The translations under genes and the position numbers were made by a program. The notes below the pieces were generated by a model. The model was not told the DNA's origin. It saw only the letters and a program-made list of their open reading frames with translations, and did not search any database. Shown piece after piece: positions 13,261-24,368 of a stretch of DNA of 64,000 nucleotides (its first letter is position 1; every line of letters starts with the position of its first letter). The stretch is from Cymodocea nodosa (taxonomy: Eukaryota; Streptophyta; Magnoliopsida; Alismatales; Cymodoceaceae): contig CM072342.1 in NCBI GenBank assembly GCA_036874045.1, positions 1,510,501 to 1,574,500 on the forward strand, given 5' to 3'.

Positions 13261-13268
13261 TATTTATA
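13261..13268 (-). promoter_or_regulatory. TATA box for the MIR156/157 transcript
   Basis: Minus-strand TATAAATA preceded by CCC. It is followed downstream by a pyrimidine-rich leader (CCCCTCTTTTC, then TCCTCCTCCTCTTTCCCC) that runs to the hairpin. A start of transcription near 13230 would place the hairpin roughly 250-350 nt into the primary transcript. Confidence 0.65.
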
Positions 13269-15362
13269 GGGAAGGAAGGAGGGAGTCGAGGCAGGCGGAT
13301 ATCACACACAATCCTAGCGACCTACCTGCTAAGATGGAGATGAAGAAGATCATATCTGATCTACCCACTAAGAAGATAAGAAGACGATGATATCATGATA
13401 TGACGATGACGATGATGATGATGATGATGTTAATTTAAATATACGTGTTACCCATCTTTATTGTTTTTTTTTTTATAGTATTTTTTACGTTTATTAGGGT
13501 TAGAATCCTGAATGATACTATAAATATTGCTTGGTGGATGGAATTATTTTATTTAATTCTTATCTTTCTAACTATTTCTCCATTATTGGAACAGGAAGCT
13601 TTTATGTTTCGGAATACCGGCCTGCTGCAAGACAAGCTGAAGTCCGGTATCAAGTAAAATCCCGAAAACACCCATAATCTTTCAACGATTTTCCTCAACG
13701 CCCTTCTACGTCATAAATCAGTAAAAGTTGTTATTTTGTTAAAGCGAGATTCGAATCTCCTCATTCTCTCTCTCTCTCTTCTTCTTTTTCTTCGAATCCA
13801 TTGGGATTCGAATTCGCGATTATAATAACTCGACACAGTGGTTGGTGTACGAGTTCGTGTAATCTTTTCAATCTTCTTGGGAGAAGCGCTTTCGTGAAGC
13901 AAATTGGAAGAATGGAGGTGAGAAAGCTGTGCCAATATTTTAAGTGAGACCAGAGAGAGAGAGAGAGAGAGAGCTTCATCGTTCTATATCCACGAGAAAT
14001 TAAGATCGACGTGCCGCTGATTCCAAGAATTCTGGTTCGTCATTTCAAGATTACTGATCTTATTTTAAGACTTTGAACTACGTTTGACAATTCCAATTGG
14101 CTTCTTGACCATATCACGAGCGGAAGATTTCTCGATATTATGCTGCTACCCAATGATAAATCGTTTGAAATTTTTTTCTTTTTCTTTTCTTGAAGAATTT
14201 GTGCCTCTGCATTTCTTCTTCTTTTTTTAATAAAGCCACGTATAAATCCTCACAAACTAGAGCAAAATAAGTCATAATTTAAAACTATTTTGTGTTCATT
14301 ATCAATTAAAGATGTTAATTAAGTAAGTCATAACGGTCTATCTCGATTGACGTCTTACCAAGTTAAAATTGTGTGTCAAATCATGTTATTATATTAAAGA
14401 GAGAGAGAGAGCTTAAACATGCCTTACGATCTACAACTTATTTATGTTAATAACAATTATGTTTAATCTAATTAACATGTATGTTATCAACTAGATCTCA
14501 TCTCAGGTGTAAAATATAGAGAACTTTATTATACAAAAAGAATTGTTAGCTATTGTAACAATTCTTTCTTCTATAATGACAGAGTTTTCTTATGATTTCT
14601 AAGATGTGAATCTAGAAGAAAATTACAAGTATTAGCTACATTATTACACTTAATTTTTTTCATAAACTTTCGTGGCGAGTTGCCAAATTGTACATACGAA
14701 CGATCAAATCCAACAACTTGGTTAGTCGAACGCGATAATATTTATAGTTTCTATTAAGATCTAAATACCATTGAACGGAAAAGAAGAAAACTACGTTATC
14801 AAAAATATCACACATACGGATCCACTCCATGCAAGTAAAAACATTACTGACGACTTGGTCGCAATAATTTAATCAACAAGACCAACTACATTTCAAGATC
14901 TCAATCTTTGCGAATGCAAAAATAAGCATCAACATAAAAAGCAATATTAATGACTAGATAAATTTTGCATTCACCGAAAATTAAATTTTTTAATAGAAAA
15001 ATATTGTCAGAGATTAACGTAATGGAAAATACCGTCGATTTCTTTAAAGACATCGTTCACCGGCTCGAAATAAGATCGACGGGCTTCGAGGTTTTTTTTT
15101 TTAAAAAAAAAAATTAGATTCTTTTTTATCCTCCCCGGGGGTTTCGTCTTTTTTAAAAAAAAATAAATTCTTTCAGTTGTGGTTTTGTGGTTTTTTTTTT
15201 TTTTTTTTTGGTAAAGTTGTGGTTTTGAGGTGACGTAGCTATTTTACGTACTTACCTTTTATAAAAAAAAATAAATTAATAATAAGAGAGGGGGTGTTGG
15301 AGTGCAGTAATGTATAATGGATGCCACTACGTGAGTCGCTTGACTGAGTGATTGACGTTGAT

Positions 15363-15386
15363 GAAGCCACCGCCGTCGGTGGCTTC
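15363..15386. repeat. perfect 10-bp inverted repeat
   Basis: GAAGCCACCG and CGGTGGCTTC are separated by only CCGT, inside the GC-rich island at 15350-15545. It could form a tight hairpin in RNA or simply be local GC-rich palindromic sequence. Confidence 0.9.
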
Positions 15387-17904
15387 GAAGTCATCGAAGC
15401 GCATTACGTGTCGATGTCTCCGGTCCCGCGTCGCCTTCCCCGGCCTAAACCCTAGCCGTACGATCGACATGCACCCGTCCAACGCGGGGGCGACCACTGC
15501 CCTTCTTCCTTTCCCGGCGCCGTACTCCGATTTCTCTTACGGTACTTCTTCTTTGGATATCTGTAGTTTTTTTTCTTCTAATTATTAATATATACTTTAC
15601 GGAAGAAGGGAACGAATACCAATTATATCGTACGTCACATCTATTATGGTATAATTAATGCGTGATTTGATTATAACTAACTTTTGTGTTTAAATATGAA
15701 TTTCCTGAATTATTTTTGCAGCTTAATAATTGTCTTGATATTTCTATTTACTAAAGTCATATTTACGTGTAAAATCTCTCGTGGCCTTTTACCACCTTCG
15801 CTCTTTTACCATACCACCGCCTTCAATTATTCTAATATCTTCAGTTCGGTTGATCTTTCTAACGATCCAAACAATGTTGTTGTGTGGATGCTTTCTAAAA
15901 AATTGTATTTTTTTTGATAAATCCTGTACTTAAGTCTTGTTCATGGAAGGGTTAGATTTTGATTTTCATAAACAAATCTGAAAAAATAAAGTTTCCTTGA
16001 AGCTAAAATTTTAACCTTTGGATCATTTTAAACGATAAAATTCTTACAAAAGAAAATCTTAAAACGCGTGATTAATACCATAATACCACTTGGTGCTGTT
16101 GTAATCTGGCTCCTAAAAACACCATCATCTTCTGATTTGTCGATTGTGTTGTTCTTAATCTGCATTTGATCTTTTATTCTTATCAGCAACCATGATATAT
16201 ATCATCATTTTCTACATTTTAAGTTTTCCTCTTCTATCAAGTTAAAAGCATTCCCTTTCTTCTAGACTTAATTTATGGTGCACGTTGATTATTGCTCTTT
16301 TATCATCTTTACGGATCAATCGTAATAACCTCGTCTCTGGTAGAATCATTGGTACGTAATATCATATTAATATCTGGTAATGTTCTTAATCTCGATGCTT
16401 CTTGGGTAAGAAATTTGGCAGAAGCTCTGACGTTCTTAAAGGCGTCTACTTCAGTTGGGAAAAACATGATCAAATTGCTTCTAACTTACTTATTTAAGAG
16501 GCTAAAACACGATTGGTGCTAATTTTGATGTTAATACTGGCGACTCCAAGAGATGAAGTGATGAGTATAGAATTGGAAAAAATAATTAACTAACTTTTGT
16601 TCATTATGTTCTTGTCACCTTTTTTTTCTTTTTTCTTTTTCTTACTTGATACGTACCACAGTAACATCAACTCTAAATTAAGTATCTTTTTTGAACCTTC
16701 CTTCCACTTTGTATCTCCTTTACCTAAAATAAATCAAAATTTTGATGGGTACTGGAAATTTAAAAAGAAGTTGAAGGTAAAGATGATGAAAGTAGTTGAT
16801 CTTTCTTATGACTATAAATAGAGACAGTCTAAGAAGATTAATCGATCAAATAATTTAATCACTTGAAAGAATCTCACCATCGGAACCTTAAACTACCGTC
16901 TCTGTCCATTGTGCTCGGCCGACCTTTGTCTAGCTCGTGCTCGTCGGTGGTGAAACCAAGATTTCATTTATGTTAGTTGAATTGCACAAATTCTCTTTGA
17001 AACTCTAATGTTGTCTTGATTTTCAGTTTTATTTTGTGCTCTCTTACGGAGACATAAGTGTTTTTTTCTAAATTTCAATCGAGCGTAATTTCGTGGCTAA
17101 AGAAATATGTTAATGTCTGAGTGCATTTAACATGCAAAAAGAATTTGAATGAACAAGGATCTATTCACATAAAAAGTCAGTAAAAAAAAGGTTAGGAAAT
17201 GAAAGTACTAATAAAATGTTAATAGAAAAGCAAGAGTTAAATATAAGTAGTGCTCTTGAACTAAATGTTATTTTTATTTAATAAAAATAATATTACTTTT
17301 TAAATAATATTTGAAGTTTCTGTCCCACGTAAACGATGACGTCGGATGAATCCGCCCACCGAGTCACGGAATGATGGATTGAGCGGAAACAGCTGCGCGC
17401 CCACCGGTAGACATTCCCACCAGCGGAATTAAGTACCCAAACTCAACTCGAATAGTGTGGGACGCAGGAGGCATGCCTGTCGGTCAATTTAAACGTGCGA
17501 AACTTTATTAAATTTCTTCAAATCATCCTCGTCAAACGATTCATTTATATATCGATTAACCACTTGCACGAGTCAACTTTCAGATACCGCGATTTAAGTA
17601 AGTTAATATAATCGACGGGAGAGAAAAAATAACCATTTTCCGTGATAATTTATTTTGTTGCGTTAAATGAATCTCAAAGTTTGCGTAATCTTTGATACCT
17701 TACGTTACGTGCACCGATCTTTAATAATCTTTCGTTAAGTTTTTTCAAAAAGAATTCTGTTTGTTAGAATTAAATTTAATATATTATCTTAAGATACCCT
17801 TCTTTGAAAGACGAGAAGCCAACGGTGGGGTAGGAGACTGGAAGACGACCTCATGAAAACACTTGCACCCAAGTACAGACTAGTCGATTCAAACGCCACG
17901 TGCC

Positions 17905-17932
17905 GCTGTTGGCGTACACGTTCGCCAACAGC
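17905..17932. repeat. perfect 10-bp inverted repeat next to a G-box
   Basis: GCTGTTGGCG and CGCCAACAGC flank an 8-base spacer containing ACGT. A CACGTG G-box lies immediately to the left at 17898-17903. No gene start is evident within a kilobase on either side, so any regulatory role is unassigned. Confidence 0.9.
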
Positions 17933-18626
17933 AGCCCATTCCTGCCAGACATCTCCTCTGCACTTGACACACCCGCTGAGGAATACAATACAGCAAGCAG
18001 GATATTATATTCTAAATTTTAATCTTTAAAAACTTTAAATTTTAAATCTCACGAGACACTTGAAGAGTACCAGTTTATTTAAATTTTATAAGAAATTCAT
18101 TTGTGCTTTCTGTACATGTTTGTAATTTTTTTTTTTTTTAACTATGAATTAGTTGTCTTGATACCGTTTACATCTAACATAAATATATCTCATCGATCTA
18201 GATACGAGATTATACTCAAGTAGATTAAAAAAACGAAGACTCAATTCACATCTCATGATCAAATGAAATTATGAGCGTCCTAATATATTATTTTTTATTA
18301 TGATTGTTGTATCATATTTATTTTACATTTTCACGCAGACATAACTTACTTACACTGTCACCTTCAATTACGTTTTTGTTTTCTTTGCGAATCGAGTATT
18401 TAATATTACAAGATGATAGGATATTGAAATAAAGTCATTGTAAAATTGGAAAATTATTTTAGAATTTTTATAAGTTATGATGTGTTTACATTTTTTGTAC
18501 GCTTGATATATGCATACATAATTAAAAATTAATTACAATATCAAATTGATTAACCATCGATCTGATGAATCGGCAATTGCAATGTAGTCAGTAATCCATC
18601 TCGATCTTGTATGGTCTGATTTTGAT

Positions 18627-19166
18627 TTCCAATTACCAGCCAGTAATTGCAAGGAAAAAAATTAAGATGTCGAAATACCAATACATGCATTGGAGAACTC
18701 TTGGTGCATTGGAACTAATAATTGGTCACTTCATGCATGATGCCAATAATGCAAGTAAGAAAGATGATTGGGCACTGTTTTTTTATCGATAGGATTGGAA
18801 TTTACCACCTTTGTTCCTCGAACACTTTGCAAGAAGAAAAGACCAATTATGTTCTACACTGCTGGCATGGCACGATTCTTTTAGTTCGGGACTTGTAAGA
18901 ATATATATGTGTGTGTGTGTGTTATTGGTAATTGATAACAAGACGTGAACACCCTAATTTTAAATTGATGGCACTCATGTCATTGCATGCTGCATGCTTT
19001 TCATCAAAGTTTAAATCACAGTGTTTCTTTCTTTCTTTCTTTTTCTTCCAATTATTAGCAATGCAAGGAAAAAAACTAAAGATGCGGATTACCAATACAT
19101 GCATGGAGAAATCCTGATGCATTGGAACTAATAATTGGTCACTTCATGCATGGTACCAATGATGCA
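18627..19166. repeat. two diverged direct copies of a 125-bp sequence
   Basis: Copy one (18627-18753) and copy two (19046-19166) share TTCCAATTA, then GCAAGGAAAAAAA, ACCAATACATGCAT, and GCATTGGAACTAATAATT followed by GGTCACTTCATGCATG, in the same order and orientation. The roughly 290 bp between them is not repeated. This could be a decayed short-LTR element or a local duplication; no coding or primer-binding site was found. Confidence 0.8.
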
Positions 19167-20130
19167 TGCATGCACGGCCATATATATAAAGCATGGAATG
19201 GACCAGTAGAGCTTTTGTGTTTGTTTAATAAATTAACCTTTTTCTTAAGATAGAATATGATACGATCGTATTAACTATGGTAATATTTTCATTTGAATTC
19301 AAATTAAGAATTATAAAAAAAATAAATCATATTATATTGTTATTGTAACAAACTTCAGATAGTTAAATGCGCGCAGTTAATTAAATGTGACATCAACAAT
19401 ATCTTCTTGGTCAAGCTTCCTTCCACGCCTCGGGTAGCTGCTATAGAAGGAGTTAATTAACCGTGCACAATAGCGTTAATTATAATTTTATTTTATTTGA
19501 AAAGAAAACGCTATTATTATACTTTTTAAAAAAAAATAAAATAAAAAGGTAGTAAAGGAGACACACCACGTTATGGGTAGGTCATGAAAGGGCCAGGGCT
19601 TCGTCCTTCACCTCCCACGGTCATGGCGGGCCGGGACGGGAAATGAGATGTGTGGATTGTCTTGTCGGTCGGCATTTTCCAGCCCACTAGTTCGAGCCGG
19701 GGTCCGCCCAGGTGGGCTCCGCTGAAGACTTCATCGTCGGGCTGGGGCCCATCCAAAAAGGGCTTCTGTCCCGAGTTATGTGGACTTGTCCCCCACCCAC
19801 AGCCCATGTGACGTGCTTGTGGTAATGCCCACCCCCGCTGGTAGTAACTTTTTCTTCCGCATTTTCTATTAACCTTTTTTTAACCATTATAATACAACAG
19901 TTTAAAATAATAATAATAATAATAAGCGAGCCCGTTTTGCGCCATGTATGTCGGCACTTGGGCCTTAATGGGTAGCACTGCCCGATGAGGAAGGAGGGCA
20001 GCCCAGCACCCTTAGGAAATCGGACTCTACACATCAACGGCTCGGTTTAACTATGCTCTCTTGGTTGGGCCCAGCTCAATGTCATATTTGTGTATGTGTA
20101 TATATATATTCGAAGTCGATCTCGGCCCAT

Positions 20131-20507
20131 CCAACGATAGTGGGCTGGTGTGGGCTTGAGCTCAGTTGATCTGAGAACATTTCTTTGTGTTGGGCCTAAG
20201 GATTGATCCACATCATGCCAAGCCCATTTAAGACAAATCGGGTGGGCCTAGCCTATATTTTATTAGATGTCCAACATTAGTGGGCTGGTGTGGGCTTGAA
20301 CTCAATTGATCTGAGAACATTTCTTTGTGTTGGACCTAAGGATTGATCCACCTCTTCCAAGCCCATTTAAGACAAATCGGGTGGGCCTAGCCTATATTTT
20401 ATTAGATGTCCAACATTAGTGGGCTGGTGTGGGCTTGAACTCAATTGATCTGAGAATATTTCTTTGTGTTGGGCCTAAGGATTGATCCACATCCTGCCAA
20501 GCCCACT
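20131..20507. repeat. 140-bp tandem repeat, about 2.7 copies, rich in TGGGCC/AGCCCA
   Basis: Units beginning AGTGGGCTGGTGTGGGCTTG start at 20139, 20279 and 20418, giving periods of 140 and 139 bp. The third copy breaks off near 20507. Copies differ by only a few bases, so the amplification is recent. Each unit carries several TGGGCT/TGGGCC or AGCCCA motifs, which resemble plant site II (TCP-type) elements. The array ends about 400 bp before the start of the CIF-like peptide gene. Confidence 0.92.
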
Positions 20508-20902
20508 GATTCCACGGCCCGTGAAGGCAAGCGCAGATGAATTCGCTATTATTTTTCCCGTACAAGGAATGAGAAAGAAAGATCCCTTCATTAAAAATTC
20601 CTGAAAAGCGAACGGTGGCCATTTCATGTACACGTACATGGGTAAGAGACGTTTTCAAAGCAGCAAAGAGAACGAATGGCGAGGACTCAAAACGTTCCTG
20701 AAATGGTGGGGGACATTGATCGGCAAACGCGACCACCTTTGTCCTTCCTTCCTTCCCTTCTACCTTCTTTCCCATTAAAGTAAATAGAGCATCGACAATT
20801 AAGGAGGAGCTGTGAAAAATAAACGATATATATGCGTGTGTGTGTTTTCGTAATGCGAAACGCATCGACATTCTTTGATTCTCCATTCCAGTAGACCTCA
20901 CG

Positions 20903-21479
20903 ATGGCGAAGAAGGCGACGATGCTTGTCCTCTCACTTGTTCTGCTGTCTCACATCTTCACCTTCTCTGAGTCGAGGATCGTAGTAGACTTCCGCAATGA
21001 ACTCCCGATTCCAAGTTATTCCCCACACATCTGCGTTGATCATTCATTAGTAGTCATTTAGGAAAGAGAGCATGTCATTTCACACACGCGATTAATCCCA
21101 TGTTATTTCTTGCATTATTTCGTCTTGGCTCTAATCGTCTCCACATCCTTCGATCAGTAAATCTGCACTTTATAGCCTTTTACTCTATTTATCGTACGTT
21201 AAATGCGTTTGCATTTGATGGGTTCTTTTCATTGGTGTGTGTGTGTGTGTGTGTATGCATTGTTCGGGAGCAACAAGAAATTAATGAGGTTCGTAAGACT
21301 TCATAATTAAGGAATTGGGTCTCTAAACTGTGTTTTTGCTTCACGCGCATGCAGGAGAGGGCAAGGCTAGTCATGACGAAAGAAACGCGACCGAAGGTGA
21401 GGGCAGAAAGCTCTACAGGGTCAACCCCGGTCAGCCATCGCTAGAGAAGCCACCCTCCACCTTCTTCTTCGGTCCATGA
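20903..21479 (+). CDS. small secreted peptide precursor, CIF-like
   Basis: Two exons, 20903-21014 and 21355-21479, join at GT/AG borders with matching phase to give 78 residues. Residues 1-24 are a classic signal peptide: MAKK, then a Leu/Val-rich core, ending SES before RIVVDF. The middle is charged and variable. The C-terminus reads GRKLYRVNPGQPSLEKPP followed by STFFFGP. Counting from the Tyr, P+7, L+9, E+10, basic +11 and PP+12/13 coincide with Arabidopsis CIF1/CIF2, the sulfated peptides that signal through GSO1/SGN3 in the Casparian strip and cuticle pathways. The usual Asp before the Tyr, which directs tyrosine sulfation, is replaced by Leu. The ATG was chosen because it opens the signal peptide and lies in a good context (CACGATGGCG). 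Another secreted-peptide family remains possible. Family assignment is from memory of short motifs. Confidence 0.55.
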
Positions 21480-22022
21480 AGCAAATGCAAGAAATCATGA
21501 TCTCAGATATATACATATCTATATTTATGTTCAACACCCCTCCCTTAAGTGTGTTTGTTGGGCTACCCTCTACATCATACATGATCTCTATTCTTCTTGT
21601 ATGCGACGTTAGTGAGAGCAATAATTTTATTTTTCAATTCGACGTTGTTTTGCATGGTACGTTATAGATTTGTGATCAGACGCCCATTCGTTGCCGCTTC
21701 AATGGTTAGAAATCTATTAATTTTCGTTTGTTTTGTGTTTTCTGATATTTTCCTTCGTTCTCTTTTGCTTGCTTGATTCAAATAAAAAATATCATGGCAT
21801 GCACGAGGTAAAGGGATGTCTTCGTAAAGAAAGCAGTCAAAATGGTCGATACAATGAAATGCTTGTTCCTCGGTCGTCACAAAAGTAAAGCAAACTAGTT
21901 CAATCCCTGAGAATGAAGTATTGGGCTAGGCTGTGGGTGGGTACACGGTGGATAAGCAATGCCAAGAGATTTCAGATTTGTATATTTATTATAACCACAA
22001 CAAATAATGCAACTCTCTCTCA

Positions 22023-22053
<31 letters not shown>

Positions 22054-24044
22054 AGGTCAATCTGGACTCTAAGTTCTAACAATGAAAGGTCAATTGCCCA
22101 AGTAGATCGCCTACTGGGCTGACCTGCCACAACTCTTCGACATGTACGAGTGAGTCCGCCTGGTGTCTTCTGCTTATCGGGGCTTCTTCGTGGATTTCAA
22201 AAGTCAAAAAAGTTCAAAAAAAGAAAAATTAAAAGTCCGACTTTTGGGTCATCGATCTCTCACAGCAAGATAATAAAAAAATTAAAATGTCACGTTAATA
22301 ACTATTTGATTGATTGTTCAGTTCATCACATCACCAACAACAAGTTAACCCTACAAACGCCTCGTCATGCGTCCGACGATCGGTCTTATAAATAATGGAG
22401 GTGTTTGTGTCGTTAAAAAAGAAAATGACGAAAATTGTTGAAAAATGATAAAAGATGATATAAAAGTTTAAGTATATGTGTATATCGAGAAAATGATATA
22501 AAATTTTGATATATTTGTGTAGAATAAAAAATAAAATGATAAAAAATTTTAACGTGTTTGTGCATAATAATAAATGATGAGAAATAAAATTTTTAATATT
22601 TTTTAAATAGTAAACAATAGTATAACTTGAAATTAATATTTTAAATAATATAATATATATTAATTATATTTTAAGTAATATAATATAATATATAATACAC
22701 AATTATTTTGTTATGAATAATATTTTCATCACAAATATACAATGCAAGTATGCAAAGATACATATAACTAATTTCTTATGCTTGCAATGATGAAGAAAAT
22801 AAAATATATCAAAAGGATAATAATGTAGTATAATTATTTATAATTAATTTATTGATTAAGTTTTTAATTAATGAATTAAAATAATTAATTAATTATATTA
22901 TATTAATCAATTAACAAGGTATAAAATTTTTATCTAAAATATTTAATTTTTATCATGAATAATTATATCATTCATATACTTCTATCTCAAAAATGTTTAT
23001 CTTCATCCATTTTTCATTCTTTTCTATTTTTCCTCCTTTCTCTTAAAAGTTTTATTTTATTTCATTATTTCTTAAGTAACTTTTATTTCTTTTATCAAAA
23101 GTTTTTTTTTCACAGTCAACTATTCATCTTCTCCAGCAACATTCACCTAAGCAGTGAGCAATGAGCAACGAATAAGGAGCGGTGAGTAGCAAGCAGAGTG
23201 ATGAGCATGAGCGATGAGTGGTGAGTATGCAAGTCCAAACAACAAGTCTAAGTGGCGAGCAACGAGCGATGATGATTTCTCAAAATTTCCTAAAGTTATA
23301 TAGAGAGAGATATAAGAAAAGTTAAAAAATATTTTTATAAATATTAAGAAATCTTTTTCTAAGATTTTCATCTAGCACAAATGCCTTTTAACCTTGAAAA
23401 ATCTTTTTCTAAAGTTTATTTTCTTAAGATTTTCTAACATTTTCAGAATACACAAAACCTCCATGATGCTCCAGCAATTGGAAAAGCCGTTCGACTAATC
23501 ATACGGAGAGAATATATGGCACCATATGTGATTATTGAATTAGATAGCAAGGAAGTAGTCCAACAAAGAGACATGACGATCGATTATTTTCGGGAAGGTC
23601 AACAAATATGACCATCTGTCAGCGGTTTATTCATCGAAATTTGGATGTAATATATTCTCTCTCTCCCTCTCTAAATGGCCTAAGGTGCATATCAAATTCG
23701 ATTATTATTGGAAATAATCTCATATGACTTAAGTTTATATATGTTGATTTTCTCTAATCAAAATTAATTAATAGTAAGTAAAGAGATTGATCGTATATAA
23801 GTCTAATTTTTATTTTTATTTAAATAATGTGAGATTATTTCTAATATTTTCTCTTATTTGTAGCTTATTTATATACCTATAATCGTCTAGAAGCAAATAT
23901 ATATAAATTTATTTGATATTATGTGAAATTTTAATTCAAAATCAATTAATAATCAACATAATAAGTTCACTTTTAATCTTTAATATGAGAATACTTCAAC
24001 AACTATCAAACAAAATTTGGTAGTTGGACATCTTTCAATTGCCG
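21480..24044. other. intergenic, AT-rich, nothing coding recognised
   Basis: Contains CT/TA tracts near 22013-22052, a very AT-rich block (22400-22960) with loosely repeated ATGATAAAA…TTTTGTG units, and a short degenerate array of GAGCAA/GAGTGG units at about 23151-23275. No supported gene. Confidence 0.5.
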
Positions 24045-24368
24045 TATAAAAAGAGACGAAACGATTGCCATTTGCCCTGGACTTTTCAGAGTTTAGACTT
24101 CCAACAATCCCACCATCCTACAACTCCAGTACTCTTATCTCCACTCTCAAATTCACCCACACTCGACACATTCTCTCCCTCACTCAACAAACTCTCTCCC
24201 TCCCTCTCTCTTCGACATTCACAGATCATCCTATCAAGGTCAGGCCACCTTTCCATGGCAAGGTTTGGTGATTTCAAGTGGTGGACACGGAGCCTGCGGT
24301 GGAAGGAAGACTTCTCAGCAAACACAGGTCAGCCATTAACATGGTCAGTATCTAGCAGGAAGCAGTAG
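24045..24368 (+). CDS. putative small transcript with a 37-codon ORF
   Basis: TATAAAAA at 24045 is followed by a CT-rich leader (24130-24230, several CTCTCCCTC blocks), as in many plant 5' UTRs. The first clear ATG after the leader in CCATGGC context is at 24255. It opens a 37-residue frame, MARFGDFKWWTRSLRWKED and onward to SSRKQ, with stop at 24366-24368; the peptide is basic and Trp-rich. I recognise no family. The frame could be a real micropeptide, a leader ORF of a longer spliced gene (AACACAG/GTCAGC at 24324-24335 is a possible donor), or noise in a non-coding RNA. Confidence 0.22.
   Translation, partial: YKKRRNDCHLPWTFQSLDFQQSHHPTTPVLLSPLSNSPTLDTFSPSLNKLSPSLSLRHSQIILSRSGHLSMARFGDFKWWTRSLRWKEDFSANTGQPLTWSVSSRKQ

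Larger units (their letters stand above)
13300..20130. other. long intergenic region, no confident gene
   Basis: AT-rich, with GA/CT tracts (about 13770-13785, 13952-13972, 14399-14412) and T/A tracts near 15090-15210. A GC-richer island at 15350-15545 has a telo-box-like AAACCCTAG at 15448 and an ATG at 15469 followed by a GT at 15542, so it looks like an orphan first exon with no partner found. A TATAAATA at 16813-16820 is followed by no recognisable gene. GC-richer patches at 17325-17480 and 17820-17960 carry G-box and ACGT motifs. Open frames at 19571-20037 on the minus strand look fortuitous. Confidence 0.45.

Noticed and set aside
13735..13765. GATTCGAATC palindrome resembling a tRNA T-arm
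   Set aside because: No matching acceptor, D or anticodon stems are found around it.
19571..20037. Minus-strand frames of 78 and 116 codons
   Set aside because: Short, Gly/Pro-rich by composition, with no start context, domain or splice partner.
20416..20901. 161-codon open frame on the minus strand, the longest unassigned in the window
   Set aside because: It runs through the 140-bp tandem array and the promoter of the CIF-like gene, has no recognisable domain, and its composition follows the repeat.
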